A stretch of DNA of 64,000 nucleotides from Desulfoluna sp942491485 (GCA_942491485.1 CALOAX010000017.1:248001-312000); one strand, 5' to 3'; positions 6,755 through 15,673 are shown, numbered from the stretch's first letter. Notes: generated from the letters alone by a model not told the origin. Made by a program: numbers and translations.

Positions 6755-8617
6755 ATGAAACTTGAAAAAGTACTGAACCGAATGAATCAGCCAGAGAAGA
6801 GCAAATTTTATAATATGCTGACTAATATTATCTCAAAGGTCGGTGAGGTTGAGACGGATACTCCGTTGGAGAAGGGGATGGACGGGGTTCATTTTGCCAA
6901 GACCTTTTTAACACCGGAGATTAATAAAGCGTATGAAAGGCGTCTGATTCGGCGGTTGAGAGACAAGGTCGCGCTCGATATTATAGCGGATATTGCCATT
7001 CGAGACGGCAATTGCATTATGTCTAAGGAGTGGTTTGCGATCCTTTGGGGCAAGGAAATCTGCCGGATTGAAAAAGGTGTTCAAGAGATGAGTGATCTTT
7101 TATCGGGGAGCGACAAAAGCAACCGTATCGATAAGGCGCGCCTTCGAGATTACACTATCTATAGATCCTGTGTGGATGCAGCATTGAATAACGATCTTGA
7201 GCGTGGGGATGTTGCAAAGATATCGCGTGATGAGATCATGGTGCTCGATGCATTAAAAAATGCCTTGGGTCTTTCCAACGAAGAGGCTCGTTCGATTTAC
7301 TATTGTGTGGTTAAACTTTCAACGTTACGGGCGGACAGAGACGGCATTGATGAGTTGATCAGTGATACCGTTGGTAATGGGGTTGCTTTTTACCGAAAAA
7401 ATGAAACAACCCTCTACTTCCCCGAAGAGGTGGTGTCAATATTACGAAGCATAAAGAGCGTTGAGCTGGCCAATAAGCATACGCGCAGAATTTTAAAAGC
7501 ATTCTCTGACAAGATGATCAATCGTATCATCAGGAATCATGGAATTAAGGTACGCCCACGAGTTGAAGAGAAGCCGGGGAGAAGTGACAAGATAGAAGCC
7601 ATTATCAAGTGCGGAGTGGACTTGCGGGAAATTTTACGGACTGAAATTTTTGATGACGATCAGAAAGAGAACGACAAGAAGAAAATTCTTAATGACCTGA
7701 TCGAAAACAAACTTGAAATTCACCTCGAATCTTTTGGCCGTACCGTCGATGACAAGATTGACAACATCATCGACTATTTTAAAGGAGTGGACAAAGACTC
7801 AAACATCGGCATTTCTCGTGACGGTTTCGAAAAGCTTGTGACTGAACTGTCTGAGACCGTTTCCGATTTACTGGGGCGGGTGCGCAGTGAATTTGAGCTC
7901 CAGGACAATATTGAACTGAAAGGAGAAGTACTTCTTGATTACAACATTAAACCTAAAGACATCCTATATCTCTTTTCTGACAAAGAGCTGAAAGAGTTTT
8001 GTGGACAACGGGAGATCAGTTACCGCGGGAAGAATATTGTCAACGCCATCGTGAATAGCTACCACGAATCTCCCAACTTGTATGTTGAGAACTATACTTC
8101 TATTGCAAAAAATGATGCGCTTACCCTGAAAAGCAATGGGGTAAAGATTAAAGATGACATAGGATTGGTGTTTGAGACTGCCACCCGACTTATCTTCGAA
8201 AGGTTGAACTTAAGTGTCAGTGACAGCATCAAAGAAGCCGTGAACAACAAGAAAAACAAGGCCGACCTCATTATTGACCTGGGAGATAACCGGGTTTTCA
8301 TCGTTGAATGCAAGGCGTCAAAAAAGGAGTATAGCAGTTTTTCCGGTGTGACTCGCCAAATCGGTGCTTACATCAATCAATATGAGAAGAAAAATTTTAT
8401 CGTTCAGGGGGCTATTCTTGTTTCTGGAGAGTTTTCCGAAGACTTTGTCAGTGACTGTGAGCCATTTGATGAATTTAATCTGACCCTGCTGAAAGCGGAC
8501 AGCTTTGTGAAGATCTATGAGGACTTTAAGGAATCAAAGAAAAAAGAATTTCCAGTGAATCTTTTCCGGCATGGGCTGCTCAATGAGGAAATCGTTGCTA
8601 AGGCCTTGAGACGATAG
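6755..8617 (+). CDS. large PD-(D/E)XK nuclease-like protein with a SAP-like segment, family not recognised
   Basis: 620 residues from the ATG at 6755 (AGGAGATAAT just upstream); the frame is open further up, but that start has no ribosome site. The C-terminus has a PD-(D/E)XK nuclease pattern: Glu in GLVFETATRLIFE, Asp504 in ADLIIDLG, then Glu518-Cys-Lys520 (VECKA) and a helix VTRQIGAYINQY. Residues about 393-437 (IKPKDILYLFSDKELKEFCG) resemble a SAP/HeH DNA-binding helix pair. The N-terminal 350 residues are mostly helical, with TerB-like DEIMVLDALKNALGLS, and match nothing I know. AT-richer than flanking genes and next to an Mrr nuclease and a transposase, it suggests an acquired single-gene defence or DNA-processing function. 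Confidence 0.85.
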   Translation: MKLEKVLNRMNQPEKSKFYNMLTNIISKVGEVETDTPLEKGMDGVHFAKTFLTPEINKAYERRLIRRLRDKVALDIIADIAIRDGNCIMSKEWFAILWGKEICRIEKGVQEMSDLLSGSDKSNRIDKARLRDYTIYRSCVDAALNNDLERGDVAKISRDEIMVLDALKNALGLSNEEARSIYYCVVKLSTLRADRDGIDELISDTVGNGVAFYRKNETTLYFPEEVVSILRSIKSVELANKHTRRILKAFSDKMINRIIRNHGIKVRPRVEEKPGRSDKIEAIIKCGVDLREILRTEIFDDDQKENDKKKILNDLIENKLEIHLESFGRTVDDKIDNIIDYFKGVDKDSNIGISRDGFEKLVTELSETVSDLLGRVRSEFELQDNIELKGEVLLDYNIKPKDILYLFSDKELKEFCGQREISYRGKNIVNAIVNSYHESPNLYVENYTSIAKNDALTLKSNGVKIKDDIGLVFETATRLIFERLNLSVSDSIKEAVNNKKNKADLIIDLGDNRVFIVECKASKKEYSSFSGVTRQIGAYINQYEKKNFIVQGAILVSGEFSEDFVSDCEPFDEFNLTLLKADSFVKIYEDFKESKKKEFPVNLFRHGLLNEEIVAKALRR

Positions 8618-8648
8618 CTATTTCAGTTTGGGGTGAGTGTGTGGATTG

Positions 8649-8682
8649 AATAGGGGGCGCGTCTATACATAGGATATTTTCC
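8649..8682 (+). repeat. R3 motif copy 1 (GCGTCTATACATAGGA)
   Basis: AATAGGGGGCGCGTCTATAC then ATAGGATATTTTCCC. It matches 11058-11092 closely and, more loosely, 27119-27148. The core is an interrupted palindrome of the form GTC-N-ACAT-N-GAC. The rest of 8618-8896 holds no gene that I can see. Confidence 0.55.
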
Positions 8683-8896
8683 CTGCTCAAGGGCCATGCC
8701 TATGAATTTGATAAATTGGATTTATTTGTACGCTCCTTAGCTGCCAAGCCGCATCCGTGTCAATCTGTGGCAAGATTGTTCTTTGTTTTAAGGGTGCCTT
8801 TTGTCATAGATGGCACCCGCCTTCTCCTGCCTTGATCGTACCACCGTGTTTGTTTGCTCTCTTGCCAGTCTACGAATTGATAAGAAAGGATTCTCC

Positions 8897-9769
8897 ATGG
8901 CCCGAAAAAACGAAAACATCCTTAACGTGTTGATTCAGCTCCCCTGGTGGGTCAGCGTTCTGTTTTCCGGTGTTGCTTACGTCGGTCTGAAGTGGGTTTT
9001 GCCTGGGGTTGTCTCCGGCAATATGTTTGCCGAGGGGTTTGCCAAGGGTTTGTCGCCAATGGCGCATATTTTTGCTCTTGTCCTTATTGTTCCCGCTCCC
9101 ATTTCATTTTTCAACGCGTGGCGAAAACGGCAGCTTTTGGAAAAGCAAAAGGGCATTGAGACCATTCGATCGCTGAGCTGGAAGGAATTCGAAGAGTTGG
9201 TGGCTGAGGCGTATCGGAGGCAGGGGTATTCTGTGATTGAAAACCCCGGCGGAGGTGCGGACGGAGGGATTGATGTTCGGCTGAAGAGAAACGGCCATCT
9301 TCATCTGGTGCAGTGCAAGCAGTGGCGGTCACAGAAGGTGGGCGTCAAGGTGGTTCGGGAGATGTACGGCGTCATGGTGGCCGAGCATGCGGCCAGCGCC
9401 ATTGTGATTACCTCCGGTACGTACACCCAGGAGGCCCGGAATTTTGCTTCGGGAAAACCCCTTGATTTGGTGGACGGGGCTCAACTTGAGGCTTTGATTA
9501 GTCAGGTTCAGGCGACAGAGGAAAAGAGGAGCATTTCTTCGGTCCCGATTGATAAACCTGTGCCGGTGGCCGAGCCTGAGACAGTAATAGAAACAGCAAA
9601 CAGGGGACAGGCTCTTTATGATAAACCTGTGCCGGTGGCCGAGCCTGAGACAGTAATAGAAACAGCAAACAGGGGACAGGCTCTTTATGCTGGACTTTTC
9701 GTGTCCCTCTGTGAGATAGTTTTCCGTAAGCTATCTCTTTTAAATCATATCGAAATCCATTCTTTGTAA
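8897..9769 (+). CDS. membrane-anchored Mrr-type restriction endonuclease
   Basis: 290 residues from ATG 8897 (GAAAGGA upstream). Two membrane segments (about 12-32 and 48-70) are followed by a Mrr_cat nuclease domain: LSWKEFEELVAEAYRRQGY, then GGGADGGIDV with Asp126 and the QCK motif with Gln139 and Lys141. Such proteins cut foreign or modified DNA at the inner membrane. The C-terminal tail is odd: 23 residues (DKPVPVAEPETVIETANRGQ and following) occur twice in tandem, and the last 25 residues are encoded by sequence beyond the left inverted repeat of the transposase cassette. The original C-terminus is probably lost. A diverged restriction or methyl-directed role is equally possible. Confidence 0.88.
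   Translation: MARKNENILNVLIQLPWWVSVLFSGVAYVGLKWVLPGVVSGNMFAEGFAKGLSPMAHIFALVLIVPAPISFFNAWRKRQLLEKQKGIETIRSLSWKEFEELVAEAYRRQGYSVIENPGGGADGGIDVRLKRNGHLHLVQCKQWRSQKVGVKVVREMYGVMVAEHAASAIVITSGTYTQEARNFASGKPLDLVDGAQLEALISQVQATEEKRSISSVPIDKPVPVAEPETVIETANRGQALYDKPVPVAEPETVIETANRGQALYAGLFVSLCEIVFRKLSLLNHIEIHSL
9551..9688 (+). repeat. perfect 69-bp tandem duplication inside the Mrr gene
   Basis: 9551-9619 and 9620-9688 are identical and in frame. Each copy ends with GGGGACAGGCTCTTTAT, the REP-like end of the neighbouring transposase cassette, so the duplication includes part of the mobile-element boundary and looks recent. Confidence 0.95.
9672..9690 (+). repeat. left 19-bp inverted repeat of the Y1 transposase cassette
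   Basis: GGGGACAGGCTCTTTATGC is the exact reverse complement of 10925-10943. An 18-bp version also ends the first tandem copy at 9603-9620. Confidence 0.85.
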
Positions 9770-9814
9770 GCGAACCAAACTATTTGATTCTGTAAGGCCA
9801 GGGAGGAGGGTGTC

Positions 9815-10741
9815 ATGCCACGAGTTTCCCGTATGGTCGTCACGGATCCAGGGCAAAAAGCCGCTTACCATGTGATCAGTCGGACGGCATTGGACGGTCT
9901 TCCATTTGGAAAGGTGGAGAAAGACGAGTTGGTACGCATCATCCAGAGGCTTTCAGCGGTGTATGCTGTGGAGGTGCTTGGGTTTGCGATAATGGGAAAT
10001 CATTTTCACCTGCTGGTGGAGGTGAGCCCAGGGGCCATGGTATGTGATGATGAGGTACGGCGACGGTTTCAGCTTCTCTATGGTGAGGAAGCGGAATGTC
10101 CTGAAGGTCGTATAGGGGATTATCGTGAACGGTTTTCCAGCCTGTCTGCGTATGTCAAAGACATCAAGCAGAGCTTTTCGCATTTTTACAACAAGCGAAA
10201 GAAGCGAAAAGGGACTCTTTGGGGAGAGCGCTTCAAGAGCGTGATCGTTCAGCAGGGAAACACACTGATCAATTGCCTTGCGTACATCGATCTCAACGCG
10301 GTGCGTGCCGGGATCGTGAAGCGTCCTGAAGATTATCGTTGGTGCTCCATCGGGTATCATCTCCAGACGGGAAACAAGGATGGGTTTCTCTCATCGGACT
10401 TGGGAATGCTTGAGTTTGGTGTGGCGGATGCGGCCACGCAACTCCGAAAATACCGTGAATTTCTCTATCACGTCGGGGCCATCGAGAAGAGAGGCAAGGC
10501 GAAAATTACAAAGAAAGTTCTCGATGAAGAGACCGCAGAAGCGTTTGAGGTGAACCGAGTGCGACGGTTCAGGTACAGAACCCGGTACTTTACGGATTCA
10601 GGGATTATCGGTTCACGGGCATTTGTTGAAATGACCTATGGCACGTTTAAGGATCGACTTCAAACATCGCGCGATAAAATTCCGAAGGCTGTCAAGGGCA
10701 TTGAGGGCATGTATTCTTTGAAACGACTGACGGATGCCTGA
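9815..10741 (+). CDS. Y1 (HUH) transposase, REP-associated type
   Basis: 308 residues, longer than IS200 TnpA and in the range of REP-associated tyrosine transposases. The HUH metal site is GNHFHLL (His63, His65); the candidate nucleophile is Tyr125 in SHFYNKRKKR, followed by the family motif GTLWGERFKS and LAYIDLNAVRAGIVKRPEDY. It nicks single-stranded DNA next to hairpins. It is bracketed by perfect 19-bp inverted repeats (9672-9690, 10925-10943), and the right one is itself part of a hairpin. Start has GGAGGAGGG upstream. No partner TnpB is present. Confidence 0.92.
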   Translation: MPRVSRMVVTDPGQKAAYHVISRTALDGLPFGKVEKDELVRIIQRLSAVYAVEVLGFAIMGNHFHLLVEVSPGAMVCDDEVRRRFQLLYGEEAECPEGRIGDYRERFSSLSAYVKDIKQSFSHFYNKRKKRKGTLWGERFKSVIVQQGNTLINCLAYIDLNAVRAGIVKRPEDYRWCSIGYHLQTGNKDGFLSSDLGMLEFGVADAATQLRKYREFLYHVGAIEKRGKAKITKKVLDEETAEAFEVNRVRRFRYRTRYFTDSGIIGSRAFVEMTYGTFKDRLQTSRDKIPKAVKGIEGMYSLKRLTDA

Positions 10742-10896
10742 ACCCCACGTTGATTGTTCCGATGATTCAGGGGGGATGCCTGGGGGCGTGTTGTGACGTG
10801 GGCCTTAGTTGCCAGTGTCTGCATTACTATGTCATGAGTGTGCTTCCGTTTTTTCCAGTTCAATACATCCAACTCATTTTATACATAAGGGAGATA

Positions 10897-10943
10897 CTCT
10901 TTATGCTGTTTGAGGGATCACAAAGCATAAAGAGCCTGTCCCC
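10897..10943 (-). repeat. right REP-like hairpin and 19-bp inverted repeat
   Basis: CTCTTTATGCT (10897-10907) pairs with AGCATAAAGAG (10924-10934); GCATAAAGAGCCTGTCCCC (10925-10943) is the inverted partner of 9672-9690. It is followed by CTATTTC repeated four times (about 10944-10976). A foldback next to the transposase gene is what a REP transposase would bind. Confidence 0.8.
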
Positions 10944-11057
10944 TATTTCACTATTTCTCCTATTTCTCTATTTCCGTGAAAACAAATAAGGCGGTTGAAA
11001 ATATATCCTTATTGGTCAGCCTATGGCCTTCTTTTGCAGCCAATAGATTTGTTGTGG

Positions 11058-11092
11058 AATAGGAGGCGCGTCTTTACATGGGACATTTTCCC
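11058..11092 (+). repeat. R3 motif copy 2
   Basis: GGAATAGGAGGCGCGTCTTT then ACATGGGACATTTTCCCG, matching 8649-8682 in the same orientation. The two copies flank the Mrr/transposase segment as direct repeats. The rest of 10742-11291 shows no gene. Confidence 0.55.
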
Positions 11093-11291
11093 GTCTTCGG
11101 CGCAAGTTCTATGGATCAGGGCCATTGTTTTTCTTCGTGTCAGTCCGAAGGACTCTTCATGGTCTGCATGGTAAGTATGCTTACGTCGTTCTTGAGTGGG
11201 GTTTGCCAGGGGAATCGGTGGAAGGCATGGCCGGTCCGGAAGGGAAGAGCTCCATCTTCGTGCTCTTCCCTTCCGGTGGGCAGGTTATCGG

Positions 11292-12800
11292 TTACTGGGG
11301 ATAGGAGGCGTTGTCGGGGAGCGTGTCGAGGAATTTGTTGGTGAGGCGCTCCTCGCGGACGGCCTCTTCAAGCCACAGTTTCATGAGCCCATTCTTGAAC
11401 TCAAGTTTCTCTTCGATCAGCATGGGCAGGTCAACCCCTGCCAAAGCCTGGGCCTTCTCCTTGGTCGAGAAGTCCGGGACCTGATAGTTCAGGACTTTAT
11501 GGGCCGCCAGGACCCCTGTCAGCATGAGGTTGGCCTGCTGCGCCTTCTCGTTGGCAACGGCCAGCAGACGCAGGGTCTCTTCCGGTGCATGGAAGAAGGA
11601 GCCGTGGCTGGCGATGGAGAAGTCCCAGAGCCACTGGCCCGACCGGATCATCTGGAGCACCGGCTCCATCTCCTCTTCGGTGGCACCGACCTCCCAGGCC
11701 TTCTTGGCGTTCAGGTGCGCTGTGGCAAGGCTGTTCATTGCGATGACATGGAGCTGATCTTTGCGCTTCAGCTTCTCCTTGACGATGTTTCTAAACTCCT
11801 CTTCGCTCTGGCGGTGGCAGGTGAGACAGGAGTTTGCGATATCGTCCAGCGGGCTTTGGATGTGGTGGGTGGAGAACTTGATGCTCCCCTTTTGGGTGTA
11901 AGGAAGATGGCAGTCGGCGCAGGAGAGGCCTCTTTTGTAGTGGATCCCGGTGACAAACATCTCATATCCCGGGTGTTGTGCCTTGAGCAGGGGCGTATCG
12001 CTCAGTGAGTGGGTCCAATCCGAGAAGTCGTACTCATCGTAGTACTCCTCCATGGCCTCGGCGGTAAGCCCCTTGGCCCATGGGAGGGTTACGACCGCAG
12101 CGGTCTTGCTTTTCCCATCCTCGCTGGTGTAGGGGGTGGGGCGGAAGTAGTACTCCACATGACACTGGGCACAGGCTAAGGAGCGCATCTCCTGGTAGGT
12201 GATCTTATCGAGATCAACACCGCTGGCCTCAAGGGCTCGCGTAAGGTAGGGCCTTGAGATTTCGAGCTGGCTGGTCTGGGTGTTGTGGCAGTCGGCGCAC
12301 CCAATGGGGTTGACGATCTCACTGCCCGCCCGCGCCCACTTTCCGGTGTAGAACTCGTTTTCGCCCTCTTTGGCCATCAATCGCGGAACATCTGATGACT
12401 TGCAGGCCCAGCAGGCCATGGGCATGGGACCGTTGTCGGGGCCGGTGGGCCCTCCGGTCCGAAGGGTGTTCCGGTTGCTCTGGAGGGCAAAGGCGTGTCC
12501 ACGTGGTGAGTTGTAATCCTTGGAAAACCCGTAACCCGCCCAGAGAATAACAAGCTGAGGATACTTCTCAAGCATATCCTCGATCTTAGCGCTCTGGGAC
12601 GTCATCTTCCAGGTATCGTACTGATTCGGATACGATTCGCCCCAGACATCACTGCGGGCCTCAATCCCTTTCTCCTTGATGACCGGCGCGGTGTTGAGCA
12701 GCGCCTTTTCATCTTTTTTGGTGTCGATGGACCCGAGCATGTAGCCCATGAAGGCAACACCAATAACCACAACCACAATGATGAGTACATACCGTTTCAT
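11292..12800 (-). CDS. nrfA: cytochrome c552 nitrite reductase, catalytic subunit
   Basis: 502 residues, the normal NrfA size. It reduces nitrite to ammonium with six electrons in the periplasm. Five haem sites are visible: the catalytic CWACK (130-134, lysine-ligated) and four CXXCH sites (CADCH, CAQCH, CADCH, CLTCH). The N-terminus is an uncleaved-looking or signal-type hydrophobic segment (1-22). AGGGGGC precedes the ATG. Encoded 19 bp downstream of nrfH, as usual for the two-subunit complex of deltaproteobacteria. In a sulfate reducer it would detoxify nitrite or respire it. Confidence 0.97.
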   Translation of the reverse strand: MKRYVLIIVVVVIGVAFMGYMLGSIDTKKDEKALLNTAPVIKEKGIEARSDVWGESYPNQYDTWKMTSQSAKIEDMLEKYPQLVILWAGYGFSKDYNSPRGHAFALQSNRNTLRTGGPTGPDNGPMPMACWACKSSDVPRLMAKEGENEFYTGKWARAGSEIVNPIGCADCHNTQTSQLEISRPYLTRALEASGVDLDKITYQEMRSLACAQCHVEYYFRPTPYTSEDGKSKTAAVVTLPWAKGLTAEAMEEYYDEYDFSDWTHSLSDTPLLKAQHPGYEMFVTGIHYKRGLSCADCHLPYTQKGSIKFSTHHIQSPLDDIANSCLTCHRQSEEEFRNIVKEKLKRKDQLHVIAMNSLATAHLNAKKAWEVGATEEEMEPVLQMIRSGQWLWDFSIASHGSFFHAPEETLRLLAVANEKAQQANLMLTGVLAAHKVLNYQVPDFSTKEKAQALAGVDLPMLIEEKLEFKNGLMKLWLEEAVREERLTNKFLDTLPDNASYPQ

Positions 12801-12819
12801 GCTTGCCCCCTATTAATCG

Positions 12820-13350
12820 TTAATGGTTCCATCGGGTACCCAAGTTGTCCGGTGTCCCGTTAATGCTTCGAATCCGCCCGTGCGGGACCGAACGATGGCA
12901 GTCCCAGCACTTCCGTGTGCCCAGGGCCTCTGTGTCCCAGGCGTGATACCGGTCCACATTGCCGATAAGCGTTTTAGAAAAGCTGGCATGACACCGGATA
13001 CAGTTCTCCTGAACACGTCGCGCTCCGTCATCGGTGATCATCATCCTTTTCCCATACGTATTAAGCGTAAAGGCAACGGTGTGATTAAATCCATCCCGGC
13101 TTTTGGATGCGTACTTATCAATGTAGTTGTCCACCGGCAGGTGGCAATCGACGCATGCCGCACGCTGAGCGTGGGAGCTATGCTGCCACGTCGCATAATA
13201 GCTCTCCATGACATGACAATTGATGCAGGCAGTGGCATCGTCGGTTAAATACGACGTGGCCTCGGACTCTTTGATCAGGTAGAGTCCCATCACCACGGCG
13301 ATACAAACTGCCGCTACTGCTCCATACTTTAAGGCCGTTACCTGGTTCAT
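12820..13350 (-). CDS. nrfH: cytochrome c nitrite reductase, quinol-oxidising subunit
   Basis: 176 residues from ATG 13350, which has AGAGG six bases upstream; a GTG two codons earlier is less likely. One N-terminal membrane anchor (about 7-25) and four haem motifs (CINCH, CVDCH, CIRCH, CWDCH) mark a NapC/NirT-family NrfH, which takes electrons from menaquinol and passes them to NrfA on the periplasmic face. First gene of nrfHA, with a leader of about 320 nt if the promoter at 13.7 kb is right. Confidence 0.95.
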   Translation of the reverse strand: MNQVTALKYGAVAAVCIAVVMGLYLIKESEATSYLTDDATACINCHVMESYYATWQHSSHAQRAACVDCHLPVDNYIDKYASKSRDGFNHTVAFTLNTYGKRMMITDDGARRVQENCIRCHASFSKTLIGNVDRYHAWDTEALGTRKCWDCHRSVPHGRIRSINGTPDNLGTRWNH

Positions 13351-13670
13351 AGGCACCTCTTATATAAGGTTGCGCCAAAGATAAGTGGAGTGGATTGGCG
13401 ATCTCCATTTGAAGACCATTAAACGTTCGTCACTGCACGAACAGATAAGACGGGATGCGGATGGGACAATCAGGGCGAAGCGTCCCTTGACGTATGCACG
13501 AAGGCAAACACGTCGCCGTGACATCTTCTTCGAGATCCACCTGGAATGAAAAAAAGAGATGCACACCTTTTCTACGGCTTTCACACTCTCTCTTTTCAAG
13601 AAGACCGGCTGCGAAATCCCATAAAACAGGTTCATTTCGCATGGATCTGTTACTTGGGTACATTCCACCT

Positions 13671-13700
13671 ATAGTAATGTCAGCGATACACATTTGTCAA
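13671..13700 (-). promoter_or_regulatory. candidate sigma-70 promoter for nrfHA
   Basis: Minus strand TTGACA (13700-13695), 18-bp spacer, TACTAT (13676-13671). It is the best promoter match upstream of nrfH and implies an unusually long untranslated leader (about 13351-13664), in which I see no convincing ORF. Confidence 0.55.
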
Positions 13701-13864
13701 TATCATGAGTGGGATAAGCACGGTCACCGACCCACATCATCTCTGCATGACTAGATGCTATCTTTTGAGGGGATAGGTTTTTTGTGCATTAACGCGTTGG
13801 TCTTCCCAAGCAAAAACCAGAAATATTGATGTAGCGGCCCCGGTTCCCCGGGCACATATATTTC

Positions 13865-14128
13865 TTAAGCAGCCAACAAGCCCTTACTCCAGGATTGGCG
13901 GGTCTCTCCGGGTGATTTAAAACTGTTTTTTTCAATCAGCCATTGTTTGTTGTATCTCTCGACAAAATCTCTGACAGCCTCGCGGGCACCCTCGGTGGTG
14001 ACGAAGTTTCGATCATAAATAGCCTGCTCCTTCATTGTTCGGTTGAACCGCTCAGCAACTCTGTTCGTTTGAGGTTGGGCAACAAATGAGAGGCTGGGCT
14101 TCATTCCCCAGTGAAAAGCAACGAAAAG
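13865..14128 (-). pseudogene. transposase C-terminal remnant (rve integrase-core, IS3/IS481 type)
   Basis: The frame reads SLSFVAQPQTNRVAERFNRT and then KEQAIYDRNF to a natural stop. This is the last third of a DDE integrase-core transposase, including the final catalytic glutamate in VAERFNRT. The N-terminal domains and first two acidic residues are missing: upstream the frame runs into the end of an R2 element (14131-14158). It is a decayed insertion sequence. Confidence 0.75.
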
Positions 14129-14130
14129 AG

Positions 14131-14158
14131 GCGTACTAAACTCGTGAAATATCCGGGC
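14131..14158 (+). repeat. R2 element, right-end remnant
   Basis: ACTAAACTCGTGAAATATCCGGGC matches the right terminus of the R2 family (see 22514 and 62839). It replaces the missing upstream part of the transposase gene. Confidence 0.65.
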
Positions 14159-14275
14159 TAAGTTGGGCCTCCCTGCATTATGACCATAAGTAACCAGCGA
14201 CAGGCGACCGCAGCAGGGAATTGGGGCCATGCTTTTAAAGTACCCTTGGCATGCCAACCTCGACGATGCTATCGT

Positions 14276-14309
14276 AGCCGGGTTCAAACCCTGTTTGCCA
14301 AACCCGGCT
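14276..14309. other. perfect 9-bp stem-loop before the DUF711 gene
   Basis: AGCCGGGTT (14276-14284) pairs with AACCCGGCT (14301-14309) around a 16-nt loop that itself contains AAACC/GTTTG. It lies about 90 bp before the DUF711 start. With no T tract it is not a standard terminator. Confidence 0.5.
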
Positions 14310-14401
14310 CATAAAAATCCGCAAAGGGTTGGCTTGCCTCCGGGGCTGCCGAAGGCCTCGGTTAACTTGGGTAAATCTTCTCTGAATTGGACATATTAAA
14401 G

Positions 14402-15634
14402 ATGAATTATAAAAACAAAGCGCTGTGCAGGGTCAGAACAATCACCACCTTCATTTCCTTGGGGCAGGATAAAAGGACGTGGGAAAAAGAGATCCTTACA
14501 GCATCGCAGTTTTGCGCGGATCTGTCACACGATTTTCAAAAACATGGGTACACGGTTCAATCGGTTCGAATTGTCACCAATCCGTTTGGCGAGTATTTGA
14601 CAACCGATAGTTTAGAGGGGGCAAGAGGTGATCTGGCTTATCTCAGCGACCTGCTGAACGCTTCAGACACCTCTGGTGTCCGAGTGCGGTTTGCTATCGG
14701 GGAAGCGAGAACAAAGCGTGAGATAGAGATCTTACCTGAATTGGTCAAAGAGTTTGGGGACCTTTGCAACGTCTGTGTGAATGTCAACAGTGATGAGTTT
14801 GGTATTTTGGACAATGAACTGATTCAGCTCTCATCAGAGGCTGTTGTACAGATAAGCAAACTCACCCCAAGGGGAGAGGGTAACTTCAATTTTACGGTGA
14901 ATTTCAACTGTGATCCATTGATACCTTACTTTCCTGCGAGCTATCACCGAGGCGAATGTGGGAACCGTTTTGTCATTGGTCTGGAAACGCCCGATTTACT
15001 TGTCAGTGTTCTTAAACATTACAACCAATCCAACGAAGATAAAAACCATAATGCCATGTTTAAGGGCTATTATGAGGTGATGAGTCAGGCGCTTCAGCAC
15101 CATGTATCCGCCATTAAGGGTATCATCGACCAATCGAAGATCGATTCTTCCTTCATTTTCTCCGGCGTTGACAGTTCAGCTGCACCATCCAAAAATTGTG
15201 CGAGCATGGTCGATGTCTATGAAGAGATGGGGGTTGAGTACTTTGGTTCTTCCGGTACCGTTGAAGCCTCATCCTTGTTAACGCGGGTGTTTAAATCCGT
15301 TAAAGGTGTCGAACTCGTGGGGTTTTCAGGCCTCATGCTTGCACTGACGGAAGATACAGGGCTTGCCAGGGGGACGGTAAACTCACAGTTTGATATCCGT
15401 TCGCTTTTAACCTACAGCTCGGTTTGTGGCATAGGCTTGGACACGGTGCCAATTCCCGGTGATACCCCCGTAAATAAAATTTCAGCCCTTATGAGGGATA
15501 CTGGCACAATGGCATATCGCTTGAACAAGCCATTAACCGTTCGCGTGTTTCCAGTTCCTGGATTGAGTGCCGGAGAGATGACAGCTTTTGAAAGTGATGA
15601 CCTCTGCAACTGTGCGGCACTTGCAGTGCCCTAA
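14402..15634 (+). CDS. DUF711 / UPF0210 (PFL-like) family protein
   Basis: 410 residues from ATG 14402; an in-frame TTG lies five codons earlier. The sequence has the family's features: VRTITTFISL near the start, VRIVTNPFGEYL, the central NFTVNFNCDPLIPYFPASYH and the C-terminal VCGIGLDTVPIPGDTP, where the conserved Cys-Gly and Asp-Thr cluster resembles glycyl-radical folds. Members are cytoplasmic and of unproven function, often annotated as PFL-related. A small gene follows 39 bp downstream on the same strand. Confidence 0.88.
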   Translation: MNYKNKALCRVRTITTFISLGQDKRTWEKEILTASQFCADLSHDFQKHGYTVQSVRIVTNPFGEYLTTDSLEGARGDLAYLSDLLNASDTSGVRVRFAIGEARTKREIEILPELVKEFGDLCNVCVNVNSDEFGILDNELIQLSSEAVVQISKLTPRGEGNFNFTVNFNCDPLIPYFPASYHRGECGNRFVIGLETPDLLVSVLKHYNQSNEDKNHNAMFKGYYEVMSQALQHHVSAIKGIIDQSKIDSSFIFSGVDSSAAPSKNCASMVDVYEEMGVEYFGSSGTVEASSLLTRVFKSVKGVELVGFSGLMLALTEDTGLARGTVNSQFDIRSLLTYSSVCGIGLDTVPIPGDTPVNKISALMRDTGTMAYRLNKPLTVRVFPVPGLSAGEMTAFESDDLCNCAALAVP

Positions 15635-15673
15635 CCAAGGCCCTGCCGATGGGGTGAACATGGGCCGATATTT

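Noticed and set aside
10750..10989. 79-codon frame after the Y1 transposase
   Set aside because: It spans the REP-like hairpin and the CTATTTC repeat; no ribosome site.
13430..13693. Small minus-strand frames in the nrfHA leader
   Set aside because: One starts at the promoter -10 and none has a ribosome site; no recognisable sequence. A leader peptide cannot be excluded but is not supported.
14270..14312. tRNA-like GGTTCAAACC string
   Set aside because: It is part of a simple 9-bp hairpin; no acceptor, D or anticodon stems can be drawn around it.
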